Origin: CAMPJU01 sp036675265
Lineage (GTDB): Bacteria > Pseudomonadota > Gammaproteobacteria > Xanthomonadales > Xanthomonadaceae
Assembly: GCA_036675265.1 (NCBI GenBank)
Contig: JAKFFJ010000058.1
Coordinates: forward strand, 13,014 to 77,013
Direction: 5' to 3'
Length of the DNA stretch: 64,000 nucleotides
The notes under the pieces were generated by a model, which was not told where the DNA came from, did not search any database, and saw nothing but the letters and a program-made list of their open reading frames with translations. Positions 34,895-43,273 of the stretch are shown here, in pieces (the first letter of the stretch is position 1; every line of letters begins with the position of its first letter). The translations under genes were made by a program, and so were the position numbers.

Positions 34895-35422
34895 TCAATG
34901 CCTGTCCCGCTTCAGCGCTGCGAGCGCCGCGAACGGGCTGGCCTGCTGCTGTTCCGCCTCTTCCGGGGGCCAGTCGCGTTCCATCGCGTCCGTCCCTGGC
35001 GCCACCGCCACGACCGGGACGGCGAGGATCAATTCGTCCTCCACCAGCTCCGCGGGCCGCAACATGCCGTCATCGGGCACCAGCAGCGGCTCGTAACCTT
35101 CCGGCAACCCGGCCTCCTCGGCCTCGTCCCGGATCAGCCCCAGGCGCTGCACCAGCCGCACGGGCAACTCGAAACGGCGCAGGCTGCGCTGGCATTCCAG
35201 CGGCAGCTGCGCCTCGATGCGCAACTCCACGTACGCCACCTGCAGCGCGTCCCGGTCGAAGTCGAGGGCAAACCGCACCTCGCCTTCCGCATCGCACAGG
35301 CTGTCGCGCAGGCGCTCGAATGCCGACAGCGGCAGCCGGCCCTCGAAACCGCGCCGGGCCGCGACCATGCGCCAGGCATCCAGCACCTCGGGGACCGAAG
35401 TTCCGGGCAGATCAACGGACAT
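34895..35422 (-). CDS. yceD: YceD (DUF177), 23S rRNA accumulation protein
   Basis: A 175-residue DUF177 protein. The N-terminal LDAWRMVAARRGFEGRLPLSAFERL and LPLECQRSLRRFELPV are diagnostic. E. coli YceD and its plant homologues are needed for normal 23S rRNA levels. It is the first gene of the long leftward operon; the promoter -10 ends only 10 bases before the ATG, so its mRNA would have almost no leader. Confidence 0.92.
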   Translation of the reverse strand: MSVDLPGTSVPEVLDAWRMVAARRGFEGRLPLSAFERLRDSLCDAEGEVRFALDFDRDALQVAYVELRIEAQLPLECQRSLRRFELPVRLVQRLGLIRDEAEEAGLPEGYEPLLVPDDGMLRPAELVEDELILAVPVVAVAPGTDAMERDWPPEEAEQQQASPFAALAALKRDRH

Positions 35423-35432
35423 AAGACGCGGA

Positions 35433-35462
35433 ATGTTAGCGAGCCGCGCGGGAGCGTGTCAA
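35433..35462 (-). promoter_or_regulatory. Sigma-70 promoter of the yceD-rpmF-fab operon
   Basis: Minus strand TTGACA (35457-35462, perfect), 18-base spacer, TAACAT (35433-35438). The best sigma-70 promoter in the window; predicted start is about 3-5 bases before the yceD ATG. Confidence 0.75.
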
Positions 35463-35580
35463 ACCTCGCGCCGTCCGCAAGTCATTGTCGGGCGTGGCGT
35501 TTGCCCGCCGCCACGGGCCGCGTCAGACTGCGGCCGACCCGCCGGCCAGCCGGCGGACCCCGCCCTAGGACCCTACGCGC

Positions 35581-35946
35581 CTGGACACGATCCTCCTTCT
35601 CCTGCTCGCTGCCCTGGTGGCGACCGCCCTGGTCGTCCTGCTGTCGCGCCGCTTCGGTGGCCGCCACCAGCGCGCGATGGCCGGCGTCCTGGATGCCGCC
35701 GACGCCCTGGAGGCCCGGCTGCGTGCGGCCAGGGCCGAAATCGAGGCCGTGGCGGGCGACGACCAGGCCGACCCGGTCGGCGCGGCGATGCGGGAGATGC
35801 TCCGCCAGCGCCTGTGGCTGCAGGAGCACGGGGCCAATGCCAGCGTCGCCGAGCTGCGCTCGGTGCGGGATTCGATCGACGCCGCGCGACAGCGGATCGA
35901 CCACCAGCTGGTCAGGATCGAGCGCGCCCGCGCGCCCCAGGCCTGA
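35581..35946 (+). CDS. Small membrane-anchored protein of unknown function
   Basis: The frame encodes LDTILLLLLAALVATALVVLLSRRFGG, a transmembrane anchor, followed by about 90 residues of charged helix (ALEARLRAARAEIEAVAG, AELRSVRDSIDAARQRIDHQ). No ATG, GTG or TTG lies upstream of the hydrophobic part before the in-frame TAG at 35566, so either CTG at 35581 (AGGA ten bases upstream) or GTG at 35617, inside the helix, is the start. Its stop touches the yceF ATG with no gap (TGAATG). I do not recognise the family. Confidence 0.6.
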   Translation: MDTILLLLLAALVATALVVLLSRRFGGRHQRAMAGVLDAADALEARLRAARAEIEAVAGDDQADPVGAAMREMLRQRLWLQEHGANASVAELRSVRDSIDAARQRIDHQLVRIERARAPQA

Positions 35947-36555
35947 ATGGGCGGCCATCCGACGAGCGACCCGGCCGCGCCGCCGCCCCTGGTGCTGGCC
36001 TCCACGTCTCCCTATCGGCGCGACCTGCTGGCGCGCCTGCGGCTCCCCTTCACCGTTGCCCGCCCCGAGGTGGACGAGGCGCCCCGCGCGGGCGAACCGC
36101 CGGCCGCCCTGGCGGCCCGGCTGGCGGCCGCGAAGGCCGCCGCCGTCGCCGCGACCCAAGGCGACGCGTGGGTCCTGGGCTCGGACCAGGTGGCCGACCT
36201 CGACGGGCGCCCCCTGGGCAAGGCCGGCGGCCGCGCCGCGGCGGTCGCCCAGCTGCGCGACATGTCCGGCAGGCAGGTCGTCTTCCACACCGCGGTGTGC
36301 CTGGCGCGGGCAGGCCGGGCGGACCTGGCGGCATCCGACCGGACCCTGGTCAGCTTCCGCCGGCTGTCGGAGGCCGAGATCGAACGCTACGTGGATGCCG
36401 AGCAGCCGTTCGACTGTGCCGGCAGCTTCAAGTGCGAAGGCCTCGGGATCGCGTTGTTCGAATCGATCACCAGCGAGGATCCGACCGCGCTGGTGGGGCT
36501 ACCCCTGATCGCCACCGCCGGGCTGTTGCGCCGCGCCGGGTTCGCCCTGCCCTGA
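35947..36555 (+). CDS. yceF: 7-methyl-GTP pyrophosphatase (Maf family, YceF)
   Basis: A 202-residue Maf-family nucleotide pyrophosphatase. LASTSPYRRDLLARL (substrate loop), GSDQVADLDG (catalytic Asp/metal) and CAGSFKCEGLGIALFESI mark the YceF (m7GTP) subgroup rather than the dTTP/UTP Maf. It is divergent from yceD, its usual neighbour. Its last 57 bases overlap the convergent glycosyltransferase gene. Confidence 0.93.
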   Translation: MGGHPTSDPAAPPPLVLASTSPYRRDLLARLRLPFTVARPEVDEAPRAGEPPAALAARLAAAKAAAVAATQGDAWVLGSDQVADLDGRPLGKAGGRAAAVAQLRDMSGRQVVFHTAVCLARAGRADLAASDRTLVSFRRLSEAEIERYVDAEQPFDCAGSFKCEGLGIALFESITSEDPTALVGLPLIATAGLLRRAGFALP

Positions 36556-38451
36556 CCCGGCATGGGTCGGGTCGACCCGCACCGGTTGTTCCGGCCATGC
36601 CTCGACGCTGCCGTCGGCACCATGCAGGCGCAGCCCCAGCCAGTGGACGCCAGCCTCGACCGACGGATCGAGCGTGACGTCGGCCGACCACCCCACGCGG
36701 GGATGGTTCGGATCGGTGGAGATCTCCCAGAAGGCCGCGACACCCGGGCTGTCCAGGCCGTAGCGCGCTTCGGCGACGACGGCCCCGTCGAGCGTCAGCT
36801 CGACCCGCTCGAGCCCGACGCCGTCGCGGAATGCCCAGCCGTGCGCCTGGAACGTCCGCCCGATGGTGGCGCCCGAGGCGGGGACGTCGACCCACGCCAT
36901 GGCCGGCAGCGTGCACGGTCCTTCCGCGCGCGGGCCTTCCAGCGCGAACAGCAGGAAGCGTTGCTGCCCGTGGTCCACCGCCACGACCCCGGGCGCCGGC
37001 AGCGGACCGACGCGCTCGCACAGCGAGTGGTAGTGCCGCAGCAGGTCCTTGTAGGGCAGCTCGGACGCACCGACCACCAGCAGCACCGGCGCACCCGCCC
37101 ACGCTTCGATGCCGGGCGTCTCCAGGTTCCAGAGGCGCAGCTGCGGTGCGCGCCCGTGCCGGCGGTTGAGCGGATGGTCGAGCACCGCGATGTCCGGGTC
37201 GTCCAGGGCGAAGCCCAGCTCCGCGCCGACCTTGAAATTGCCCGCGACGATGCGCGTCCCGGGCGGCATCGCCGCACGACGTGCGCGCACCGCTTCGGCC
37301 AGGGCATCCCAGCCGGCGAAGTTCGCCGGGTACCACTTGCTGCCGGCCAGGCGCGCACGCGTGTCGGGATGGGACACCGCGGCGTAGTACCCGAGCGTCA
37401 GCACCAGACCCGCCACGGCCACGCCCCAGGTCGCGTTGCGCAACCAGCGGGGCCATCGCGCAAGCACCGCGGGCAGCAGCGGCAGCAGCGCCAGGTACCC
37501 GGGCAACGGCCAGTGGAAACTCACGCGCTCCACGTCGGCGAAGAACCCCAGCAGGAAGAAGCCGAGCACCACCAGCCCGCCAAGCCACGCGAAATAGCGC
37601 GTGGCGACATCCGTGGCGGACCTGCCGCGCCAGGCCGCGAACAACAGCGCGGCGAACAGCAGCGGCGTCACCAGCAGCGCCTGGACCAGCAGGAACCACG
37701 TGCCTTCCCAATGGAAGGCCCAGGGATGGCGCTCGACCAGCTGGAAGCGCAGCCCCGCCTCGGCGTTGTCCAGGTTCCAGAACAGCAGCGGCGTCCACGC
37801 CGCCGCGCCGAACGCCACGGCGATCCACGTCCGGATGTCGCGCAGCGCGCGCCGGCCCTCCGGCAACAGCAGCAAGGCGAGCAGCCCGACGCCGATGACC
37901 GCGATGAAGCGGTAATGGCTCAGCGCACCGATCGCCAGCCCCGCGGCGAGTTCCAGCGCCGCGCCGGCATCGACGTTGCGCAACAGGCGCGCGCCGGCGT
38001 CCATGCACAGCAGCGTGGCCAGCGCCATGGTCGCGTCCGGCAACGCCAGCAACCCGAGCGTGCCGGCAAGCGGCAACAGGACCGCGGCCAGGCCGGCAAG
38101 CCAGCCGGCCCGCGCGTCGAATTCCCGCGCGGTGATGCGCACGACCAGCCACGGAAGCGCCGCGGCGACGACGAGGAACGGCATGCGCAATGCCAACTCG
38201 TGGTTGCCGCCCACCGCCGTGCCCAGTCGCGCGAGCCACGCGGTCAGGCCGGGAAGGTCCGAGTACGCAGCCGCCAGGTGCCGGCCTTCCTGCCAGTAGA
38301 ACGCCTCGTCGACGAACAGCGGCAGCCGCGCGGCGATCAGCAGCTTCAGCAGGCAGGCAACGAGCCAGGCCACGACGAAGACGGTGCGCAAGGGCTGGGC
38401 CTGGACGGACGGGCTCGCCAGCGGGAAACGTGCATCGATCCTGTTGCGCAT
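36499..38451 (-). CDS. GT39/ArnT-like membrane glycosyltransferase with C-terminal Ig-like domain
   Basis: A 650-residue protein. Residues 25-370 have about nine transmembrane helices, with the first-loop acidic motif FVDEAFYW (D48-E49) and HYRF/FWNLDN loops typical of ArnT/PMT (GT-C) enzymes that use polyprenyl-phosphate sugars. After a soluble region (about 380-530) the C terminus (about 540-635: HGWAFRDGVGLERVELTLDG, ARYGLDSPGVAAFW) resembles the bacterial Big_7-type Ig domain. Acceptor unknown; lipid A or a surface glycan is possible. ATG at 38451 is chosen over 38508. Confidence 0.78.
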   Translation of the reverse strand: MRNRIDARFPLASPSVQAQPLRTVFVVAWLVACLLKLLIAARLPLFVDEAFYWQEGRHLAAAYSDLPGLTAWLARLGTAVGGNHELALRMPFLVVAAALPWLVVRITAREFDARAGWLAGLAAVLLPLAGTLGLLALPDATMALATLLCMDAGARLLRNVDAGAALELAAGLAIGALSHYRFIAVIGVGLLALLLLPEGRRALRDIRTWIAVAFGAAAWTPLLFWNLDNAEAGLRFQLVERHPWAFHWEGTWFLLVQALLVTPLLFAALLFAAWRGRSATDVATRYFAWLGGLVVLGFFLLGFFADVERVSFHWPLPGYLALLPLLPAVLARWPRWLRNATWGVAVAGLVLTLGYYAAVSHPDTRARLAGSKWYPANFAGWDALAEAVRARRAAMPPGTRIVAGNFKVGAELGFALDDPDIAVLDHPLNRRHGRAPQLRLWNLETPGIEAWAGAPVLLVVGASELPYKDLLRHYHSLCERVGPLPAPGVVAVDHGQQRFLLFALEGPRAEGPCTLPAMAWVDVPASGATIGRTFQAHGWAFRDGVGLERVELTLDGAVVAEARYGLDSPGVAAFWEISTDPNHPRVGWSADVTLDPSVEAGVHWLGLRLHGADGSVEAWPEQPVRVDPTHAGSGQGEPGAAQQPGGGDQG

Positions 38452-38482
38452 CCGTCCTGCGACCCCCGCTACACTCGTCCGT

Positions 38483-38502
38483 CGGTCAGCTCGCGCTGAC
38501 CG
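38483..38502 (+). other. Hairpin in the moxR leader
   Basis: Perfect 8-bp stem CGGTCAGC / GCTGACCG with TCGC loop, 24 bases before the moxR start codon. It could be a leader structure or half of a divergent operator; no regulator is implied by the sequence. Confidence 0.35.
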
Positions 38503-38525
38503 GCCCACCCCACGCGAGGCAGGCG

Positions 38526-39479
38526 ATGTCCGTCGGCACGAAAGAATCGACGATGCTATCCGATGCGCTGCGCGGCGCGGTGAACGATGCGCAGGCGCAG
38601 GTCAACCGCCTGGTGCTGGGCAAGGCGCAGGAAGTGCGGCTCGCGTTCGTCGCGTTGCTGTCCGACGGGCACCTGCTGATCGAGGACCTGCCCGGGCTCG
38701 GCAAGACCACCCTGGCGCATGCGCTCGCCGCGACGCTCGGGCTGGGCTTCCAGCGCGTGCAGTTCACCTCCGACCTGCTGCCCTCCGACATCGTAGGCGT
38801 CTCGGTCTACGACGCACAGGCGCGGCGCTTCGAGTTCCATCCCGGCCCGGTGTTCGCCAACGTGCTGCTGGCCGACGAGATCAACCGCGCGCCGCCACGC
38901 ACGCAAAGCGCGCTGCTGGAGGCCATGGCCGAGCACCAGGTCACCGTCGACGGCGTGACCCATCCCCTGCCCGAGCCCTTCTTCGCGATCGCCACGCAGA
39001 ACCCGGTCGACCTCGCCGGCACCTATCCGCTGCCCGATTCGCAGCTGGACCGGTTCCTGTTGCGGCTGGCGCTCGGCTATCCGGGCGAGGAGGCCGAACG
39101 GGCCCTGCTCGCCGGCACCGAGCGTCGCCACCTGATCGCACGGGCGACGCCGCTGCTGTCGGCCGCGGACGTGCTGGCCCTGCGCGACGCGGTGCTGGCG
39201 GTGCACGCGAGCGATGCCCTGGTCCATTACGTGCAGGCATTGCTGGCCCACAGCCGCCGGCATCCCGGCGTGCGCGTGGGGTTGTCGCCACGCGCCGGCA
39301 TCGCGCTGCTGCGTGCGGCGCGCGCGCACGCGCTGCTGGTCGGCCGGGACCATGTGCTGCCCGAGGACGTGCAGGCGCTGTTCGCGCCGGTCGCCGCCCA
39401 TCGCCTGGTGCCGGAGGCGGATGCCGGCGGCGACGCGGCGCTGGCCCGCTCGATCCTGCAGGCGGTCCCGGTGGACTAG
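38526..39479 (+). CDS. MoxR-family AAA+ ATPase
   Basis: A 317-residue MoxR ATPase: Walker A DLPGLGKTTL, Walker B LLADEINRAPPRTQSALLEAM, sensor ATQNPVDLAGTYPLPDSQLDRF, and the C-terminal GLSPRAG lid. MoxR proteins act as chaperones inserting cofactors or remodelling partners, usually with a DUF58/VWA protein. ATG at 38526 follows GAGGCAGG. Its stop overlaps the DUF58 start by one base (TAGTG). Confidence 0.93.
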   Translation: MSVGTKESTMLSDALRGAVNDAQAQVNRLVLGKAQEVRLAFVALLSDGHLLIEDLPGLGKTTLAHALAATLGLGFQRVQFTSDLLPSDIVGVSVYDAQARRFEFHPGPVFANVLLADEINRAPPRTQSALLEAMAEHQVTVDGVTHPLPEPFFAIATQNPVDLAGTYPLPDSQLDRFLLRLALGYPGEEAERALLAGTERRHLIARATPLLSAADVLALRDAVLAVHASDALVHYVQALLAHSRRHPGVRVGLSPRAGIALLRAARAHALLVGRDHVLPEDVQALFAPVAAHRLVPEADAGGDAALARSILQAVPVD

Positions 39480-40453
39480 TGGCGCAGGCCCGCCGCAGCC
39501 TGCGCGAGCACATCGCCGGCCTGGCGCGGCCCCGCACGCGCGAGCCCTTGCCGGTGCGCCTGGACCGTCGCCGGATCTACCTCTTGCCCACGCCGTTCGG
39601 CCTGTTCTTCGCGAGCCTGCTGGCGACGATGGCGCTCGGCGCGCTCAACTACAACAACAACCCGGCGCTGCTGCTGGCGCTGCTGCTCGCCGGCGCCGCG
39701 CTGACCAGCCTGCTGCTGGCGCACCTGCAACTGAGTGGCCTGGAAGTGGTGGCCGCCGGCGGCGAGCCCGTGCCCGCGGGCACGCCATTGCCGCTGCGCG
39801 TGCACGTGCGCGCCGCGCCCGGTCGCACGCGGCGCGGCTTGCGCGTGTCTTGCCCGGGGGCGTCGGGCAGCCTCTCGCTCGACGACGGCTCCGGCGAGGC
39901 CGTGCTGGAACTTCCCACGGTGCGGCGGGGCTGGCTTGCTTTGCCCCGCCTGCGCCTGTCCACCCTGCGTCCGCTCGGGCTCGTGCGCGCGTGGTCGTGG
40001 TGCTGGCCGCAGGCGCCCGTCCTCGTCTATCCCGCGCCCGAGCGGGATGCGCCGCCGTTGCCCCCGGGCACCGGGCAGTCCGCGCGCGCGAGGCTGCGGC
40101 CCTCCGGCGACGACGTGCACCACCTGCGCGCGTACCGGCGCGGCGACCCGCGCCGCACCATCGCGTGGAAGCCGTCGGCACGCCGCGACACGTTGCTGGT
40201 GCGCGAGTACGAGCAACCTCTGGGCGAGACGCTCGAACTCGAGTGGCAGGCGTTGGGCGGCCTGCCGCACGAAACGCGCATCCGCAGGCTTGCGCGCTGG
40301 GTGGACGACGCCGAGCGCGAGGGCCGGCGCTACCGGCTGGCACTGCCCGGCCAGGCGCCGATCGGCCCCGGCGCCGGGCCCGGCCATCGCCATGCCTGCC
40401 TGCGCGCGCTGGCGCTGATGCCGGCGGCCCGCCCCGCGGACGATCGCAGCTGA
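39479..40453 (+). CDS. DUF58 domain membrane protein
   Basis: A 324-residue protein with two N-terminal transmembrane helices (FGLFFASLLATMALGALNY and ALLLALLLAGAALTSLLLA) and the DUF58 core: RPSGDDVHHLRAYRRGDPRRTIAWKPSARRDTLLVREYE around residues 210-250. These partner MoxR ATPases. GTG at 39479 overlaps the moxR stop and its TGA overlaps the next start (TGATG), so the three genes are translationally coupled. Confidence 0.88.
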   Translation: MAQARRSLREHIAGLARPRTREPLPVRLDRRRIYLLPTPFGLFFASLLATMALGALNYNNNPALLLALLLAGAALTSLLLAHLQLSGLEVVAAGGEPVPAGTPLPLRVHVRAAPGRTRRGLRVSCPGASGSLSLDDGSGEAVLELPTVRRGWLALPRLRLSTLRPLGLVRAWSWCWPQAPVLVYPAPERDAPPLPPGTGQSARARLRPSGDDVHHLRAYRRGDPRRTIAWKPSARRDTLLVREYEQPLGETLELEWQALGGLPHETRIRRLARWVDDAEREGRRYRLALPGQAPIGPGAGPGHRHACLRALALMPAARPADDRS

Positions 40454-42387
40454 TGGGTTGGCGGGACACGCCGCGCCTGGACGTGCGTACCCGTGGCTGG
40501 GTCCTGGCGGCGGCCGCTGCCTGCCTGGTCCCGCTGCTCCTGCAGCTGCGGCCGGCACTGGCGCTGGCCATCGCGATCACCGGCATCGCCGGCACCGCGC
40601 TGTCGTGGCGCCGGCCGTTGCCGATCGTGGCCCGGCTGCTGGTCGCCTTGTTGCTGCTCGCCGTGGTGCTCGCGGCGATGCGGTTCTCGTTCGGACGCGA
40701 CACGGGGTGCGCGCTGCTCGCGGCGATGCTGGCGGTGAAGCCGACCGAGACCTCCAGCGTGCGCGATGCGCGCAGCCTCGTCGGGTTCGCGTTGTTCGCC
40801 CCATTCGCCACGTTCCTGCTCGACCAGGGTCCGTTGTCGCTCGGCCTGGGGTCCGTCGCGGCGGTGCTTGCGCTTGCCGCGCTCCAGCGCCTGGCCGAAC
40901 TGGCATCCGGCGTCATCGACGCACCGGGCGCGCGGCGCCGGCTGCTCGGCGCCATCCGGATGGCGGCGTTGGGGCTGCCATTCGCCCTGGCGGCGTTCTG
41001 GTTGTTCCCGCGCCTGGCGACGCCGTTGTGGGGCGTGCCCGAGCGCGCCCTGGCCAGGCCGGGCCTGTCCGGCGAAATGTCGCCGGGCCAGTGGCTGGAC
41101 CTGATGACGGACGACAGCCCTGCCCTGCGCGCGCGGTTCTTCGGCGCGGTGCCGGCGATGGACCAGATGTACTGGCGCGGACCGGTGCTCTGGCATTACG
41201 ACGGTCGCACGTGGCGCCAGTCGGGCTGGATGGGCGCGATCCCGCCGGCCGACGCACGCACGGGCACGCCCGCCTGGGACTACGAGATCGCGCTCGAGCC
41301 CACCGACCGGCGGCAACTGGTCGCGCTCGACCTGCCGCTGGCCGCGCCGCCCGATGCCCGGCTGTCGCTCGACCACGGGCTGCACGTGCGCCGGCCGCTG
41401 TCGACGCTGACGCGCTGGCGCCTGCGCTCGGCACCGCCGCTCGCCTACGAGCCGGTCCTGAAGGTGACGTTGCGGCAAGCCGCCTTGCGCCTGCCGGACG
41501 GATTCAATCCGCGCACCCTCGCGCTGGCGCGGCAGTGGCGGCAGGACGCCGGCGGGGACGATGCGGCGATCGTGCGCCGCGCGCTGGCCTGGATCCGCAG
41601 CGACTTCGGCTACACCCTGGACACGCCGCTGCCCGGACGGCACGCCGTCGACGAATTCCTCTTCGACACGCAGGCCGGCTATTGCGAACACTTCAGTGCG
41701 TCGTTCGTCGTGCTGATGCGGGCCGCGGGCATTCCCGCGCGCGTGGTCACCGGCTACGCCGGCGGATACCGCAACCCGATCGGCGACTACTGGCTCGTGC
41801 GGCGGTCCGATGCGCATGCCTGGGCGGAGGTCTGGCTCGACGGCCCCGGGTGGACCCGGGTGGACCCGACGGCCGCGGTCGCGCCGGAACGCATCTACGA
41901 CACGCTTGCGGACCGTGCGCCCGGCGCCGGGTTCGGCGACCTGGCGCCGGCCGTGGACATGGCGGACTGGCTGCGTCGCGGCTGGAACGATTTCGTGCTG
42001 GGGTTCGATGCCGCGCGCCAGCGGGAGATGTTCCGCCCGCTGGGCCTGGAGGCCACCCCCTGGCAACTGGCGGCGCTGTCCGGCGCGATCGCAGTCCTGG
42101 CCCTGGCACTCGCGGCGTGGCTGGTCGCGCGGCGCGAGGACGAACGCGACAGCGTGCTGCGCGCCTGGCACCTGCTCGGCCGGCGCTACGCGCGCATCGG
42201 GCTGGGACGCGCCCAGGATGAACCGGCGCTGGCCTGGGCGGGGCGCGTCGCGGCAGCCCGGCCGGACGGGGCGCCCGCGCTGGTCGCGCTCAGCCGCCGT
42301 TTTGCCCGTTGGCGCTACGCTCGGCAGCAGGGAGACGCGTCCGTCGCCCATGCGCTCGCCCGCGACCTGCGCGCGCACCGACCCTAG
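40453..42387 (+). CDS. Membrane transglutaminase-like protein (DUF3488/TgpA type)
   Basis: A 644-residue protein. About six N-terminal transmembrane helices (DUF3488, residues 15-200), a periplasmic transglutaminase-like domain with C411 (GYCEHFS), H455 (DAHAWAEV) and D471 (VDPTAA), a further transmembrane helix near residue 545 and a DUF4129-like cytoplasmic tail (LRAWHLLGRRYARIGL). This matches P. aeruginosa TgpA, which is essential there. The MoxR-DUF58-TgpA operon is conserved; its substrate is not known. Confidence 0.88.
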   Translation: MGWRDTPRLDVRTRGWVLAAAAACLVPLLLQLRPALALAIAITGIAGTALSWRRPLPIVARLLVALLLLAVVLAAMRFSFGRDTGCALLAAMLAVKPTETSSVRDARSLVGFALFAPFATFLLDQGPLSLGLGSVAAVLALAALQRLAELASGVIDAPGARRRLLGAIRMAALGLPFALAAFWLFPRLATPLWGVPERALARPGLSGEMSPGQWLDLMTDDSPALRARFFGAVPAMDQMYWRGPVLWHYDGRTWRQSGWMGAIPPADARTGTPAWDYEIALEPTDRRQLVALDLPLAAPPDARLSLDHGLHVRRPLSTLTRWRLRSAPPLAYEPVLKVTLRQAALRLPDGFNPRTLALARQWRQDAGGDDAAIVRRALAWIRSDFGYTLDTPLPGRHAVDEFLFDTQAGYCEHFSASFVVLMRAAGIPARVVTGYAGGYRNPIGDYWLVRRSDAHAWAEVWLDGPGWTRVDPTAAVAPERIYDTLADRAPGAGFGDLAPAVDMADWLRRGWNDFVLGFDAARQREMFRPLGLEATPWQLAALSGAIAVLALALAAWLVARREDERDSVLRAWHLLGRRYARIGLGRAQDEPALAWAGRVAAARPDGAPALVALSRRFARWRYARQQGDASVAHALARDLRAHRP

Positions 42388-42403
42388 CCGTCCGGAGACC
42401 GCC

Positions 42404-42886
42404 ATGCGCCGCCTCATCGTCCCAGTCGCCCTCGCCGCGCTCGCACTCGCCGGCTGCGCCACCGTTCCCGCGCCGTTGCAGGGGCAATACAGCAACGTGT
42501 CGCCGCGCGACGCGATCGCCTCCGAGCAGCGCGGCATGCCCGTGCGCTGGGGCGGCAGGATCGTCTCGACCGATCCGCTGGCGGACCGCACCTGCTTCGA
42601 GATCGTCTCCACCGGCCTGGACGCCGCCGGCCGCCCGCGCTGGGCTGCCGATTCCACGGGTGGCCGGTTCATCGCCTGCCGCGCGGGCTTCTACGACCCG
42701 GCGATCTTCCAGGTCGACCGCGAGGTGACCGTCACCGGCGTCATCGACGGCTACGAATCCCGCCGCATCGGCGAATACGACTACCGCTTCCCGCGCGTCG
42801 CCGCCAACGTGGTGTACCTGTGGCCCGTGCGCGAACGCGTGGACGTGATCCACGATCCGTTCCCGGGCCCGTGGTGGTGGTACTGA
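42404..42886 (+). CDS. Slp family outer-membrane lipoprotein
   Basis: A 160-residue lipoprotein with signal MRRLIVPVALAALALAGC and Slp-type features: VSPRDAI, VRWGGRIVSTDP, RFIACRAGFYDPAIFQVDREVTVTGVIDG, and the C-terminal DYRFPRVAANVVYLWPVRE. Slp is a stationary-phase/starvation-induced lipoprotein in E. coli. It begins 16 bases after the transglutaminase stop, so it probably shares that operon. Confidence 0.88.
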   Translation: MRRLIVPVALAALALAGCATVPAPLQGQYSNVSPRDAIASEQRGMPVRWGGRIVSTDPLADRTCFEIVSTGLDAAGRPRWAADSTGGRFIACRAGFYDPAIFQVDREVTVTGVIDGYESRRIGEYDYRFPRVAANVVYLWPVRERVDVIHDPFPGPWWWY

Positions 42887-42896
42887 CGGACGGCTG

Positions 42897-43247
42897 TCAG
42901 CGGAGTCCGAAACCGCCCAGCGGACCACCTGCCAGCAGGTGCAGGTGTAGCTGGAATACCGTCTGCCCGCCGTCGTCGTTGCAGTTCATGACCATCCGGT
43001 AGCCATCGGCGGCGAATCCCTCGCGACGGGCATAGGCGGCTGCGGCCAGGACCAGCCTCCCTACCAGCGCCTCCTGCCCGGGCTGCAGGTCGTCGAGGGT
43101 GGGCACGCGTTCCTTCGGCACGAACAGCACGTGCACCGGTGCCTGCGGTGCGATGTCGCGGAATGCAATGAGGTGGTCATCCTCGTGGACGATGTCCGCC
43201 GGGATCTCGCGGCGCATGATCTTGTGGAAGATGGTGTCGTCCGCCAT
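42897..43247 (-). CDS. Histidine triad (HIT) nucleotide-binding protein, HinT-like
   Basis: A 116-residue HIT protein: DDTIFHKIMRREIPADIVHEDD, RDIAPQAPVHVLFVPK and the active-site region GGQTVFQLHLHLLAGG. HinT hydrolyses nucleoside phosphoramidates. The canonical triad is HxHxH; here the first position is Gln (QLHLH), leaving the second and third histidines, which include the catalytic one. Convergent with the Slp gene with only 10 bases between. Downstream of recR by 26 bases. Confidence 0.9.
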   Translation of the reverse strand: MADDTIFHKIMRREIPADIVHEDDHLIAFRDIAPQAPVHVLFVPKERVPTLDDLQPGQEALVGRLVLAAAAYARREGFAADGYRMVMNCNDDGGQTVFQLHLHLLAGGPLGGFGLR

Positions 43248-43273
43248 GCGGTTGCTCCGGTGATGCGTGCTGG

